24,217 nt of DNA from an uncultured Ruminiclostridium sp. (lineage in GTDB: Bacteria; Bacillota; Clostridia; Oscillospirales; Ruminococcaceae), in assembly GCA_934462775.1 (NCBI GenBank), contig CAKSIR010000018.1, positions 1 through 24,217 on the forward strand, in the 5' to 3' direction. The stretch's first letter is position 1; the number at the start of each line of letters is the position of its first letter. Positions 8,403-16,070 of this stretch are shown here, in pieces. Under the pieces are notes generated by a model. It ran no database searches. It worked only from the letters and a program-made list of their open reading frames with translations, and had not been told where the DNA came from. Both the position numbers and the translations under genes were made by a program.

Positions 8403-9680
8403 ATGAAAAAATTGATCGCTGTCATTTCCATGACGTCTATCATCATCTCCTGCCTCGCCGGATGCAGCAGCGACAAGCCTGCTGAATTTGACGACCTCGA
8501 AAGCCTTGCAATATCGGCTGCCCTATCATACCGTACGCTGGCGCAAAACGAAATCATAGACACAGATACGCCTGAATTCGTGTGGAACACAGCCGGATGG
8601 TATGCGGCGTACAAAGCAAATCTTGAATTTTCCGATGCCGCTGTATTGTCAGAGGAACGCCTTGAAGAAATTCAAAATATCATGCTGACCGAAAAGGCTG
8701 CCGCAACCCCTCCGAATACCGTCAACGCGGAAAGCAAGGTAATTGACGGAAAGAACTGTTGGAGTTTTCCGTCAATCAGCGAAAGCTTCCACTCGTATCT
8801 CGGAGTTACCTCCGAAGTGAACTGCGAGAAGGCTGAAGAAAATGCATTTACAGTCACGATACGCGACCACCTGCGTTTCGACGTGGTAGAGGAAACAGTG
8901 TTTAACGTCAGATTCGAGAAGAAAAACGACGGCTATAAGCTCTCCGAGCTAAGCCGCAGCGAGTTCTACGATCTTGATTTTACGCCTGAGCTTCTGCATG
9001 ACGCCAACCTTCTGTCAAACCTGTTTTCGATATACGATAATCTCACTATTACCGAGGATTATTTAAACGGAGCCGGAGTTATCTCCTGTTCAACGAAAAC
9101 CGACAGCGGATATGCTTTCTGGTGCAATGACGGCTCGCTTGGCTATTATAATGAATACAGATTCTACACCAACGATAGCGGCAGCGTCAGCGTAATGCCT
9201 GTCGGCGCCGCGTCAGACTGGCTTGACGATTACGTTGCCAACATGATGCTTCCGAATTACGAAATCGATTTTATCCGCCTGACCTGTACCGAGGATGAGG
9301 AAATATTCTACATCGATTACGGCTATTCAAGCACCGTTTACACAATTGACCGCGGAACACTTGCATTAAAGGCAATAGAGGCTTTCGATGAAAACGACGA
9401 GTCGTACTACATGGTAAAATTCAGCTACGGAGAAGCTATATCTGAGCCGGATACAATCGCAGCCTGGAAGAAAACGCTGCGTAATGTAACAATCAATCAG
9501 CTCTACGCTGACGGAACAAACTTCAGCGAAACCTTCACGATTCCGTCAGACTGGGAGCTTGATGCCTGCGAGTATTGCCGATGGGGTACGGTATACCTTG
9601 ACGACGAATACACCGAACCGTATGTATATCCTGGCGACGGAATAAATTACACTCTTTTTGCCTGCGAAGGCGTAGGCTGA
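8403..9680 (+). CDS. putative lipoprotein of unknown function
   Basis: The 425-aa product begins MKK followed by a hydrophobic stretch and the lipobox LAGC, so it should be exported, lipidated on Cys21 and held on the outer face of the membrane. The mature part is acidic and rich in Tyr, Trp and Asp, with no catalytic motif that I recognise. The start is uncertain: GTG 8382, ATG 8391 and ATG 8403 are in frame, none with a strong ribosome binding site. 8403 gives the most typical signal peptide. A GGGGAGAAAGG sequence at 8357-8367 sits too far upstream for any of them. The 228 bp before it contain no other gene. Confidence 0.75.
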   Translation: MKKLIAVISMTSIIISCLAGCSSDKPAEFDDLESLAISAALSYRTLAQNEIIDTDTPEFVWNTAGWYAAYKANLEFSDAAVLSEERLEEIQNIMLTEKAAATPPNTVNAESKVIDGKNCWSFPSISESFHSYLGVTSEVNCEKAEENAFTVTIRDHLRFDVVEETVFNVRFEKKNDGYKLSELSRSEFYDLDFTPELLHDANLLSNLFSIYDNLTITEDYLNGAGVISCSTKTDSGYAFWCNDGSLGYYNEYRFYTNDSGSVSVMPVGAASDWLDDYVANMMLPNYEIDFIRLTCTEDEEIFYIDYGYSSTVYTIDRGTLALKAIEAFDENDESYYMVKFSYGEAISEPDTIAAWKKTLRNVTINQLYADGTNFSETFTIPSDWELDACEYCRWGTVYLDDEYTEPYVYPGDGINYTLFACEGVG

Positions 9681-9711
9681 GATCATAAATCATTTTGGAA
9701 GGAGTTTAACA

Positions 9712-10293
9712 ATGGGAATCTTCGACAAACTTAAAAGCACGGCCAATCAGGCAATCAACACAGCCGCAAACTCGGCAGTGTCCGCAATAGGCTCAAAACG
9801 TGAAACTTTCACTTTCACCGCGCTTCCCGAAAGCCTGGCGGAGATGCAGGCGCTTCCGGAAGCAAGCATGGATTCGCCGTTCAAAACGGCTGCCTTGACT
9901 GTCCTCGCACTTTGCGCTTATGCAGCAGATAAAAATATCGGCACTGAGATGCTGAATTATCTTCGCGGTCCGCGGCCGCTGAACGGTCAGGATCTGTCTT
10001 TCCTGAACGACCGCTTCCGCGACGGAAAAACATATCTGCCTTTCACCTACTTCTCAGGCTCGACACCTGATAATAACTATACGCCGACACAGCCATATAC
10101 GCTCGTTATAGAGTCTAATCATGTATCAAACGAGGAACCGGGCTATGTAAAGCTGTTCATTCCATGCGGCGGAGCAGATTCCCCGCGGCCGATAAAGCTG
10201 CGCCAGCGCGGCTCTGACGGCAAATGGTTCCTTTGGGAACAGTATCTGCTGACGGGTGTTCGCACACCGAAATCAGCCGATCCATGGGCATGA
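9712..10293 (+). CDS. DUF6935-type protein
   Basis: The 193-aa product has an amphipathic, Ala/Asn-rich N-terminal helix (about 1-28) and then a globular domain containing ALPEASMDSPFKTAALTVLA, GPRPLNGQD, DGKTYLP, NYTPTQPY and a WFLWEQ..L...R.P...DPW ending. This set of motifs matches, from memory, the DUF6935 family of Clostridia, whose function is unknown. AAGGAG lies 8 bp upstream of the ATG. It has no signal peptide, so a cytosolic protein is expected. The gene lies 31 bp after the lipoprotein gene, in the same probable operon. Confidence 0.85.
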   Translation: MGIFDKLKSTANQAINTAANSAVSAIGSKRETFTFTALPESLAEMQALPEASMDSPFKTAALTVLALCAYAADKNIGTEMLNYLRGPRPLNGQDLSFLNDRFRDGKTYLPFTYFSGSTPDNNYTPTQPYTLVIESNHVSNEEPGYVKLFIPCGGADSPRPIKLRQRGSDGKWFLWEQYLLTGVRTPKSADPWA

Positions 10294-10348
10294 CCCATTT
10301 ACAGGGTTAATTAACAATACACAATTCAACCAGAGAGGAGATGTCGCA

Positions 10349-10756
10349 ATGAACATTATCGGAAAATGGAAAGTTAAAGAACTGCTGATCCCCACAAGAA
10401 ACGGCATGGTTTCTTACACATCGGACAATCCGCCGGAGGGAGAAATTGCCGAAGAGGCCATTATGCTGCTCAATAACATAATCGAATTCACCGAGGACGG
10501 CATGATGAACACGTTGATGCGCGTACCCGAGGATAAGCTTGAATTGGCAAAGTCGCAGGGCGCTGTAATCGACGAGGACGGCTACGCTGCAATTGAACAA
10601 ACCACATGGAAAGAGCAGGACGGTAAGTTTTTCTACGACACCAATGTAAAGGGCGAGGTTATGGGAGTTGAAGTTGACCCGTTCTCTGAAATACCGATAA
10701 CCGAAGAAGGCTGTCTTGTAATCAGCTACGGAACGATGATCCTTGAGCGTGTGTAA
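10349..10756 (+). CDS. small GxW protein, possibly lipocalin-like
   Basis: The 135-aa acidic protein opens with an IIGKWKVKE strand. A GxW element near the N-terminus followed by repeated short strands (for example TWKEQDGKFFYDT) is common in lipocalin-like beta-barrels, so that fold is suggested but not shown. There is no signal peptide. The frame is open upstream to 10256, overlapping the DUF6935 gene, but GAGAGGAG placed 8 bp before the ATG at 10349 decides the start. The next gene begins 5 bp after its stop, indicating co-translation. Confidence 0.75.
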   Translation: MNIIGKWKVKELLIPTRNGMVSYTSDNPPEGEIAEEAIMLLNNIIEFTEDGMMNTLMRVPEDKLELAKSQGAVIDEDGYAAIEQTTWKEQDGKFFYDTNVKGEVMGVEVDPFSEIPITEEGCLVISYGTMILERV

Positions 10757-10761
10757 GACGA

Positions 10762-11187
10762 ATGCAGCTTGGGCGAATAATTATCGGAGGTGTACTTGCA
10801 GTGTCCTTGCTGACAATTTTTAGCGCCTGCAAAAAGCAGGAGGAGCGTCAGCCGTTTGTGCCGCCGTATGACGGAGGTGACATGACTTATACTCCGATCG
10901 ACCCAAGCGTCCTTCTTGGCGTCTGGAAGACAGAAGATGGCAGTTCAGTAATCGAAGTTTCCGGAGATGAACCGCGTATGGTCGTGACCGAAAACGGGAA
11001 GCTCATATTTGAAAGCAATGTGCAGCTGAAAAAGTACGGAGCTCTTGAGTTCACTGACGTAAAAGACGACGGCAGTGAATCATATCTGCCTTATATGTCA
11101 CTCACGTTCAACTCTAATGAGAATACCTACTCCTATCTCAAGCTTTTTGATGGCGATAGGGTCACATTCACAAAGCAACCGGAATAA
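10762..11187 (+). CDS. small putative lipoprotein with a GxW domain
   Basis: The 141-aa product has a signal peptide ending in the lipobox FSAC (Cys23), then a proline-rich linker and a small domain starting LLGVWKTEDG, again with the GxW pattern of the preceding gene. It is probably a surface lipoprotein with a lipocalin-like or META-like barrel; this is inference from the motif only. The start lies 5 bp after the preceding stop and has no clear ribosome binding site, so translation is likely coupled. It is the last gene before a terminator. Confidence 0.75.
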   Translation: MQLGRIIIGGVLAVSLLTIFSACKKQEERQPFVPPYDGGDMTYTPIDPSVLLGVWKTEDGSSVIEVSGDEPRMVVTENGKLIFESNVQLKKYGALEFTDVKDDGSESYLPYMSLTFNSNENTYSYLKLFDGDRVTFTKQPE

Positions 11188-11195
11188 AATCAAAA

Positions 11196-11228
11196 AGAGC
11201 GGACTTAAAAGGTCCGCTCTCTCTTTTG
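11196..11228 (+). terminator. intrinsic terminator of the accessory cluster
   Basis: AGAGCGGACTT (11196-11206) pairs with AGGTCCGCTCT (11210-11220) around an AAA loop, with one G-T pair. A CTCTTTT tract follows. It lies 8 bp after the last lipoprotein gene. Confidence 0.8.
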
Positions 11229-11354
11229 CTCTGTATCAGAAATACAGAACAGCGTCTTACAAAATCGTTTATTGCACCTTGCACCCGTCTTGCCTGCATA
11301 CCTTGTCATAGCAAAACTCATTTGAATAGCAAGCCATCAGATTGAATCGTTAGG

Positions 11355-12236
11355 TTAATTCTCCGAGCCTGCTTTGCTGATAGTGTCAAGAAGCTTGTTG
11401 AGATTTTCCTCGCTGTCTATGCCGCCAAGAAGCGGCTCGCCTACTATATTTCCGTTTTTATCAATTACATACGTTGTAGGGAACGCCATTATTCCGAGAG
11501 AGAACTTGCCAGCGTCGCTTGCGGAATCAAAATAGATATTGCGGTATGAAGCGCCCTTTGCTTCAAGTATCTGCTTAGCGGTTTCGATGTTCTGCTCGTT
11601 GCCGTCAAAGGTTTCAACGTTTATTCCGATAACTTCTCCGCCCTGCTCGCTGACGCTCTTGTTCAGCTTGTCAAGCTCGCCAAGCTCTGCCACACACGGC
11701 TTGCATCCGCTGAACCAAAAGTTCACGACCGTAAATTCATTGTTGGAAAACAAGCTGCTGTCGACCTTATTTCCGTCAAGATCGTATCCGTCAAACTGCG
11801 GAAATGCGTTTGCCGAAGCTGCATCCGATGCTGAATCGTCCTGCGGAAGCTGCGCTATACGGTTTTCGATGTCGCGTATTTTTTCCGCTCCTGCGCGCAG
11901 AATTTCATATTCCTCGTCAGTAAACTGCTCCTTTGCGCTTTCAATGGTATCAAGCAGAAAGTCGCCGTAGTTTTTGCTCAGGTCACTGTCAGCGACGTTC
12001 TTGTCCATTGCGCCGAAAACCTTTTCCCACAGCTCCTGATTCTCGGAAAGGATTTTGTTTTCTTCGTCAAGCAGCTCCTGCTCTGCTGCAGAGCCGCTGT
12101 CCGCAGGCTGTGTGTCCTGAGCTGTCTGCGAGGACTGACTGTTCTGTGTTGATTGCGGCGGCTGATTGCCGCAGGCAGTGAGCGAAAGCGCCATAATAAG
12201 GCAAGCTGTAATAATTGTTAATTTTTTTCTGTTCAT
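11355..12236 (-). CDS. TlpA/ResA-like thioredoxin-fold lipoprotein
   Basis: The 293-aa product has a lipoprotein signal peptide with lipobox LTAC (Cys22), a long Gln/Glu-rich, probably helical linker (about 25-140) and a C-terminal redoxin domain. The active-site motif is WFSGCKPC (Cys178 and Cys181), and AFPTTYVID provides the cis-proline. TlpA/ResA-like proteins reduce disulfides or deliver electrons outside the membrane. AAAGGAG precedes the start by 8 bp, and the start codon overlaps the upstream stop as ATGA. It is the third gene of the redox operon, so the membrane iron-sulfur protein encoded just upstream is a likely electron partner, by inference from context. Confidence 0.92.
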   Translation of the reverse strand: MNRKKLTIITACLIMALSLTACGNQPPQSTQNSQSSQTAQDTQPADSGSAAEQELLDEENKILSENQELWEKVFGAMDKNVADSDLSKNYGDFLLDTIESAKEQFTDEEYEILRAGAEKIRDIENRIAQLPQDDSASDAASANAFPQFDGYDLDGNKVDSSLFSNNEFTVVNFWFSGCKPCVAELGELDKLNKSVSEQGGEVIGINVETFDGNEQNIETAKQILEAKGASYRNIYFDSASDAGKFSLGIMAFPTTYVIDKNGNIVGEPLLGGIDSEENLNKLLDTISKAGSEN

Positions 12237-13141
12237 TTTGTAATCTCCTTTGTTTTTTCATTGCAGGCACTGTCGCCTGATTTATTTCCAAACCCGTATT
12301 TATAGCATATTGCGTCTGTCGGGCAGGATTTCATGCACATTCCGCAGCGAATACATTCCGAATGGTTGGGCGTTTTTGTAATGTCAACGTCCATTTTGCA
12401 GGCTTTTGCACAAGCTCCGCAGGAAACGCACTTGCTCTTATCCACCTTCATCTGGAAAAGCGACACGCGATTCATCAGCGCATAAATCGCTCCCAGAGGA
12501 CACAGCCATTTACAGAACGGACGATAAATAAACATACTTGCCGTTACGACTGCCAGCAAAACTCCTGTTTTCCACGAAAAGAGCGCTCCAAGGGCGCTGC
12601 GTATGCCCTCGTTTGCTATTGAAAGCGGAATTGCCCCCTCCAAAACTCCCTGCGGGCATAGATATTTGCAGAAAAACGGATCGCCCATTCCAAGCTCGTT
12701 TACAACGATCATCGGAAGCATTACCACAAATACCGCCAGTACAACGTACTTCAAATATCTCAGCGGCTTCAGCTTTTTGGTAGACAGCTTCGGCACAGGA
12801 ATCTTATGCAAAAGCTCCTGAAGCCAGCCAAACGGACATAGAAAACCGCAGATAAAGCGTCCCAGAAGCACTCCAAGAAGTATGAGCGTACCTGTGATGT
12901 AATAGGAAAATTTGAATTTAGAGGAGCCAATAACTGCCTGAAGCGAACCGATAGGACAAGCTCCCGCAGCACCGGGGCAGGAATAGCAGTTAAGACCCGG
13001 AACGCAGACGTATTTCCCTTCCCCTTGATATAACGTTCCTTTTAAAAAGTTAGGCAGATGTATATTGGTCAGAAGCGCTGCTCCTAACTGTATAAGTCCG
13101 CGAAAACGTGCAAGAAAGCAAACCTTTTTTACTTTTTTCAT
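12233..13141 (-). CDS. NapH/CcoG-like membrane 4Fe-4S ferredoxin
   Basis: The 302-aa polytopic protein has hydrophobic segments near residues 82-96, 131-148 and 192-206. Several Cys-x3-Cys-Pro motifs of the NapH/YccM type are present (Cys98/102, Cys158/162, Cys210/214). A C-terminal double ferredoxin has clusters at Cys238-241-244-248 and Cys263-266-269-273. Such proteins pass electrons between cytosolic donors and membrane or extracytoplasmic acceptors. The ATG at 13141 is chosen because it follows the CXXC-peptide stop by 1 bp; a GTG at 13159, which would overlap that gene, has GGAG close by and cannot be excluded. It overlaps the TlpA-like gene by 4 bp. Together they form a likely trans-membrane thiol-reducing pathway. 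Confidence 0.9.
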   Translation of the reverse strand: MKKVKKVCFLARFRGLIQLGAALLTNIHLPNFLKGTLYQGEGKYVCVPGLNCYSCPGAAGACPIGSLQAVIGSSKFKFSYYITGTLILLGVLLGRFICGFLCPFGWLQELLHKIPVPKLSTKKLKPLRYLKYVVLAVFVVMLPMIVVNELGMGDPFFCKYLCPQGVLEGAIPLSIANEGIRSALGALFSWKTGVLLAVVTASMFIYRPFCKWLCPLGAIYALMNRVSLFQMKVDKSKCVSCGACAKACKMDVDITKTPNHSECIRCGMCMKSCPTDAICYKYGFGNKSGDSACNEKTKEITK

Positions 13142-13142
13142 T

Positions 13143-13286
13143 TTATCCAATTCCCACACACTCCATACACAAGCGGATCGCCTTTGACAGAACAGTTTCC
13201 GCTTCCTCGCGCCATACTCCGAAACCTACCATCAGTATTCCCGCAAACAACAGGAACGACTGTGCAAGCACCTTTTTTTTAGTCAT
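13143..13286 (-). CDS. CD1871A-like CXXC-motif small membrane protein
   Basis: This 47-aa gene is easy to miss. It starts MTKKKV, has one hydrophobic segment (about residues 7-25) and ends with LCMECVGIG, a CMEC pair. A GGAGG site lies 7 bp upstream of the ATG. The size, single membrane helix and C-terminal CXXC match small proteins named after Clostridioides CD1871A, which are found beside NapH-like and TlpA-like genes. It is first in a three-gene redox operon with a 1-bp gap to the next gene. A role as a thiol carrier or cluster ligand is inferred. Confidence 0.85.
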   Translation of the reverse strand: MTKKKVLAQSFLLFAGILMVGFGVWREEAETVLSKAIRLCMECVGIG

Positions 13287-13312
13287 TATTTTACCTCCGT
13301 TCTTTGTCGACA

Positions 13313-13410
13313 TGATGCAATGTTCTCAACCCTCCGCGAAGCGGAGCAGCCGCATGAAATACGGTCAAAATCAGCTTTACTGATTTTCAGCTTGAGGTTA
13401 TTACAGCACA
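13313..13410. repeat. 98-bp direct repeat, copy 1
   Basis: It matches the second copy at 95 of 98 positions, exactly 160 bp apart. Inside are three tandem hairpins: CTCCGC-gaa-GCGGAG (13332-13346), CCGCAT-gaa-ATACGG (13350-13364, one mismatch in this copy) and AAAATCAG-cttta-CTGATTTT (13367-13387). Confidence 0.95.
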
Positions 13411-13472
13411 AATCAAATCGCCGTAAGGCGATACGGCGAAGCCGTTATTTGCCGTCAGGCAAATAGATTTTG
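13411..13472. other. three hairpins between the direct repeats
   Basis: Three perfect small stem-loops fill this spacer: ATCGCC-gtaa-GGCGAT (13417-13432), ACGGC-gaa-GCCGT (13433-13445) and TATTTGCC-gtca-GGCAAATA (13446-13465). With the repeats they give nine consecutive hairpins in about 215 bp. Confidence 0.9.
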
Positions 13473-13570
13473 TGATGCAATGTTCTCAGCCCTCCGCGAA
13501 GCGGAGCAGCCGCATGAAATGCGGTCAAAATCAGCTTTACTGATTTTCAGCTTGAGGTTATTATAGCACA
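13473..13570. repeat. 98-bp direct repeat, copy 2
   Basis: This copy has the same three hairpins at 13492-13506, 13510-13524 and 13527-13547; here the middle one is perfect (CCGCAT-gaa-ATGCGG). Its right end contributes the extended -10 element of the leftward promoter, where copy 1 has a C in place of a T. Confidence 0.95.
13560..13568 (-). promoter_or_regulatory. probable extended -10 promoter of the redox operon
   Basis: The minus strand reads TGCTATAAT (13568-13560), a TGn extended -10, with a poor -35. Transcription would start near 13553 and carry the whole hairpin array as a leader of about 265 nt before the CXXC gene. Confidence 0.5.
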
Positions 13571-13588
13571 GAGGAAATAAAATTTCTG

Positions 13589-13631
13589 TTAAGCGAAAAT
13601 TAACACAAATTTTATTAAATTGTGCTATAAT
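13589..13631 (+). promoter_or_regulatory. probable promoter of the two-component system with TTAA repeats
   Basis: TGCTATAAT at 13623-13631 is an extended -10 with no good -35, and it shares TGTGCTATAATA with the divergent promoter. TTAA occurs at 13589, 13600 and 13615. The first two are 11 bp apart, the spacing expected for a direct-repeat site of an OmpR-type regulator, so autoregulation is possible. Confidence 0.5.
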
Positions 13632-13658
13632 ATAAATACTATTTAAATGGAGGACAAA

Positions 13659-14336
13659 ATGCGTTTACTTGTTGTTGAAGATGAAAAATCCCTGCGCGAC
13701 GATATTACAAAAAAACTTCGTTTGGACGGCTACGAAGCAGATTCATGCGGCGATGGCACGGAAGCCCGCGAGCTGCTTGCAGTGGAGTATTACGACCTTG
13801 TTCTGCTTGACCTGAACCTGCCGGGCGTGGACGGAATGACGCTTCTGCGGGAATTCCGCGCGGTGAATAATGAAACTCCCGTGCTTATCCTTTCAGCGCG
13901 CAGTGAAATAACGGACAAAGTTGAGGGACTGGACGCAGGAGCGAACGACTATCTGTCCAAGCCGTTCCACCTGGCGGAGCTTGAAGCCCGTATACGAAGC
14001 CTGACGCGACGTCAGTTCATTCAGCGCGACGTCTGCCTGAAATGCGGACGGCTTGCCTATGACACACGCACCAGAATCGCCTCCGTGGACGGCGTGCCTG
14101 TTGCGCTTACCCGTAAGGAAACCGGCGTACTTGAATATCTTATGCTGCACGAGGGACGGCCGGTAAGCCAGGAAGAACTTATCGAACACGTCTGGGACGG
14201 CAGCGTGGACAGCTTCAGCAATTCAATACGCGTTCATATATCGGCTCTGCGCAGAAAGCTGCGCGCTTCGCTCGGATACGATCCCGTCGTCAACCGCGTC
14301 GGAGAGGGCTATGTAATAGGAGGAGAGAGCAAATGA
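13659..14336 (+). CDS. OmpR/PhoB-family response regulator
   Basis: The 225-aa product has a receiver domain with acidic residues Glu7-Asp8, phospho-acceptor Asp51 (LLDLNLPG), Ser79 and Lys101 (SKPF), joined to a winged-helix DNA-binding domain (about 125-222) with SNSIRVHISALRRKL as the recognition region. GGAGG lies 5 bp before the ATG at 13659; the in-frame ATG at 13647 overlaps this site and is less likely. Phosphorylation by the kinase encoded next should control DNA binding. The divergent redox operon is the obvious candidate target, by position and by the TTAA repeats between them. The inducing signal is unknown. Confidence 0.96.
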   Translation: MRLLVVEDEKSLRDDITKKLRLDGYEADSCGDGTEARELLAVEYYDLVLLDLNLPGVDGMTLLREFRAVNNETPVLILSARSEITDKVEGLDAGANDYLSKPFHLAELEARIRSLTRRQFIQRDVCLKCGRLAYDTRTRIASVDGVPVALTRKETGVLEYLMLHEGRPVSQEELIEHVWDGSVDSFSNSIRVHISALRRKLRASLGYDPVVNRVGEGYVIGGESK

Positions 14337-15496
14337 AAAGACTTTCTTTCCAGTGGCGGATAACTCTGCTGACAGCGCTGCTTATTGCGGGCACCTGCGT
14401 ATGCCTTAATCTTCTTCTGTATCACTCCGGCGCTGTCAGCATGGATTCCCTTAACGGGTTTGTGTTTGAATATACGCCTGAAATTTCCGAAAACACGGAA
14501 GAAATCGCTATTGAAATATCAGGCAGTCAGATGGCGGATTTTATTAGCCGTTTTTCAGATGAAGTATATGACGTAAAAGCTGATTTCGGGCGAAAAGGCT
14601 GGCTTATCACAATTGCGGTAACCGCCATCAGTGCCGCAATAGCGTATTTCGTCAGCGGTCAGGCGCTGAAGCCGCTCAGACAGCTTTCTCGGCAGGCGGA
14701 AAAAATCGATCAGGATAACATTACAGATATACGGCTTAACGAGGACACTGTCAACGAGTTCCGACAGCTCAGCATTTCAGTGAACCGTATGCTCGACCGA
14801 CTTTCGGAATCATTCGCAATGCAGCGCCAATTCTCAGGAAATGCCGCTCACGAGCTTCGCACGCCGCTTGCGATAATGCAGACAAAGCTGGAGCTTTTTG
14901 CCGCGGAGAATAAAAATATGGACAGCGACACCGCGGAGCTTGTCCGTTCGCAGAGCGAGCAGCTTGACAGACTTTCTAAGCTTGTTCATACGCTGCTTGA
15001 AATGAGCGACCTCAGCTCAGTGCCGCGCTCTGACCGTATCGAGCTTGCACCGCTCGTTGACGAAATAATAACAGACCTGACGCCTCTCGCCTGCCAAAAT
15101 GATATAACAATAGAGCAGTATTGTGATAACGTTATGATAACAGGCAGCGACGCGCTTATATACCGTCTGGTGTTCAATCTTATCGAAAACGCAGTAAAGT
15201 ATAACCGAAAGGGCGGCTCTGTCAGCGTTTCGGTGTACAAAGAGAACGGCAATGCAGTCGTCACCGTTTCCGATACCGGCTGCGGAATACCGGAGGAATA
15301 TCGGGAAAGCATATTTCAGCCCTTTTTCCGTGTGGATAAATCAAGAAGCCGACAGATGGGCGGCGTTGGACTTGGTCTTGCGCTCGTGCATGAAATTGCG
15401 GTTCTGCACGGCGGCTCCGTTCATGCAGAACCCGGAAATAAAGCCGGCACTGTGTTCATTGTTACCTTACCGACAGAAAATGATATTGGCAAATAA
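14333..15496 (+). CDS. sensor histidine kinase
   Basis: The 387-aa membrane kinase has a transmembrane segment at about 9-30, a short extracytoplasmic sensor (about 31-88), a second segment at about 89-108, a HAMP region (about 109-160), a dimerisation domain with His173 in NAAHELRTPLA, and an ATPase domain with N-box Asn286 (IENAVKY), G1 DTGCGIP (314-320) and G2 GVGLGLA. All catalytic motifs are intact. The start overlaps the regulator stop as ATGA, so the two are translationally coupled. The sensor loop of only about 58 residues has no recognised ligand domain. The cognate regulator is the preceding gene. Confidence 0.95.
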   Translation: MKRLSFQWRITLLTALLIAGTCVCLNLLLYHSGAVSMDSLNGFVFEYTPEISENTEEIAIEISGSQMADFISRFSDEVYDVKADFGRKGWLITIAVTAISAAIAYFVSGQALKPLRQLSRQAEKIDQDNITDIRLNEDTVNEFRQLSISVNRMLDRLSESFAMQRQFSGNAAHELRTPLAIMQTKLELFAAENKNMDSDTAELVRSQSEQLDRLSKLVHTLLEMSDLSSVPRSDRIELAPLVDEIITDLTPLACQNDITIEQYCDNVMITGSDALIYRLVFNLIENAVKYNRKGGSVSVSVYKENGNAVVTVSDTGCGIPEEYRESIFQPFFRVDKSRSRQMGGVGLGLALVHEIAVLHGGSVHAEPGNKAGTVFIVTLPTENDIGK

Positions 15497-15556
15497 TTCT
15501 CTTTACAGATTCTGACGCTGCTGTGCAGTTTCCTTACTCAAAATAGTTACCTATAT

Positions 15557-15594
15557 AAAAGCATGACGCTGTTGCTTACGCAGCAGCGCCATGC
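15557..15594 (-). terminator. terminator of the TetR-membrane protein operon
   Basis: GCATGACGCTGTTGC (15561-15575) pairs with GCAGCAGCGCCATGC (15580-15594) around TTAC, with one mismatch and one wobble. On the minus strand TTTT follows directly. It lies between convergent operons, so it may also help stop the two-component transcript. Confidence 0.65.
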
Positions 15595-15623
15595 AGAAAG
15601 CGAAAATCCTTGTTTAAAGCGCT

Positions 15624-16070
15624 TTATTGGGCATTCTCCTGTGAACTGATTCCTTTGATAAAATTCACCCAGAACAAAACGCCTGCGGAACCCAGAGCGC
15701 AGCCAAGACCTGTATAAAACACTGCAATAAATACCTCAGGCGCCAGTCCTGAATTTCTGAGCCATATACCGCCGCTCATCATGAACGCCATAATAAGATA
15801 GGATTTCAGGTCGAAAAAATTCCAGACAGGTCTTGTTTCCTGAGGATAGGAGCGTATTCTTTTCGTATGCTTGACGCTCATTCGGTAGAACATAAGCCCG
15901 AATACGCCGAACACCACAATCGACAGCAATATGTGAATTACCGAGATTTCGTCCAGCTCTATATAGGATAACATTCCAAGGCGTGCAACGTTAAATCCCG
16001 CAGCAAGCCATACGCATCCTGCTATCGCCAGCAGGACGCGTTTTTTTACATGGTAAAAAGGACGATTCAT
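15624..16070 (-). CDS. four-helix integral membrane protein of unknown function
   Basis: The 148-aa product shows four hydrophobic segments (about 10-28, 42-62, 88-106 and 112-136) and a basic N-terminus and central loop (KHTKRIR), suggesting a cytosolic loop between helices two and three. No conserved family was recognised. Its start overlaps the stop of the upstream membrane-protein gene as ATGA, with CGAGG about 8 bp upstream inside that gene. It is the third gene of a TetR-controlled operon, so it probably works with the seven-helix protein, perhaps in an envelope or efflux-related response. That is inference from context only. Confidence 0.75.
   Translation of the reverse strand: MNRPFYHVKKRVLLAIAGCVWLAAGFNVARLGMLSYIELDEISVIHILLSIVVFGVFGLMFYRMSVKHTKRIRSYPQETRPVWNFFDLKSYLIMAFMMSGGIWLRNSGLAPEVFIAVFYTGLGCALGSAGVLFWVNFIKGISSQENAQ

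Noticed and set aside
10256..10348. Upstream extension of the small GxW gene
   Set aside because: It overlaps the end of the DUF6935-type gene, and a strong ribosome binding site sits before the ATG at 10349.
13313..13570. CRISPR array from the direct repeats
   Set aside because: Only two copies of 98 bp with internal hairpins and a structured spacer; no short regular repeats or cas genes.
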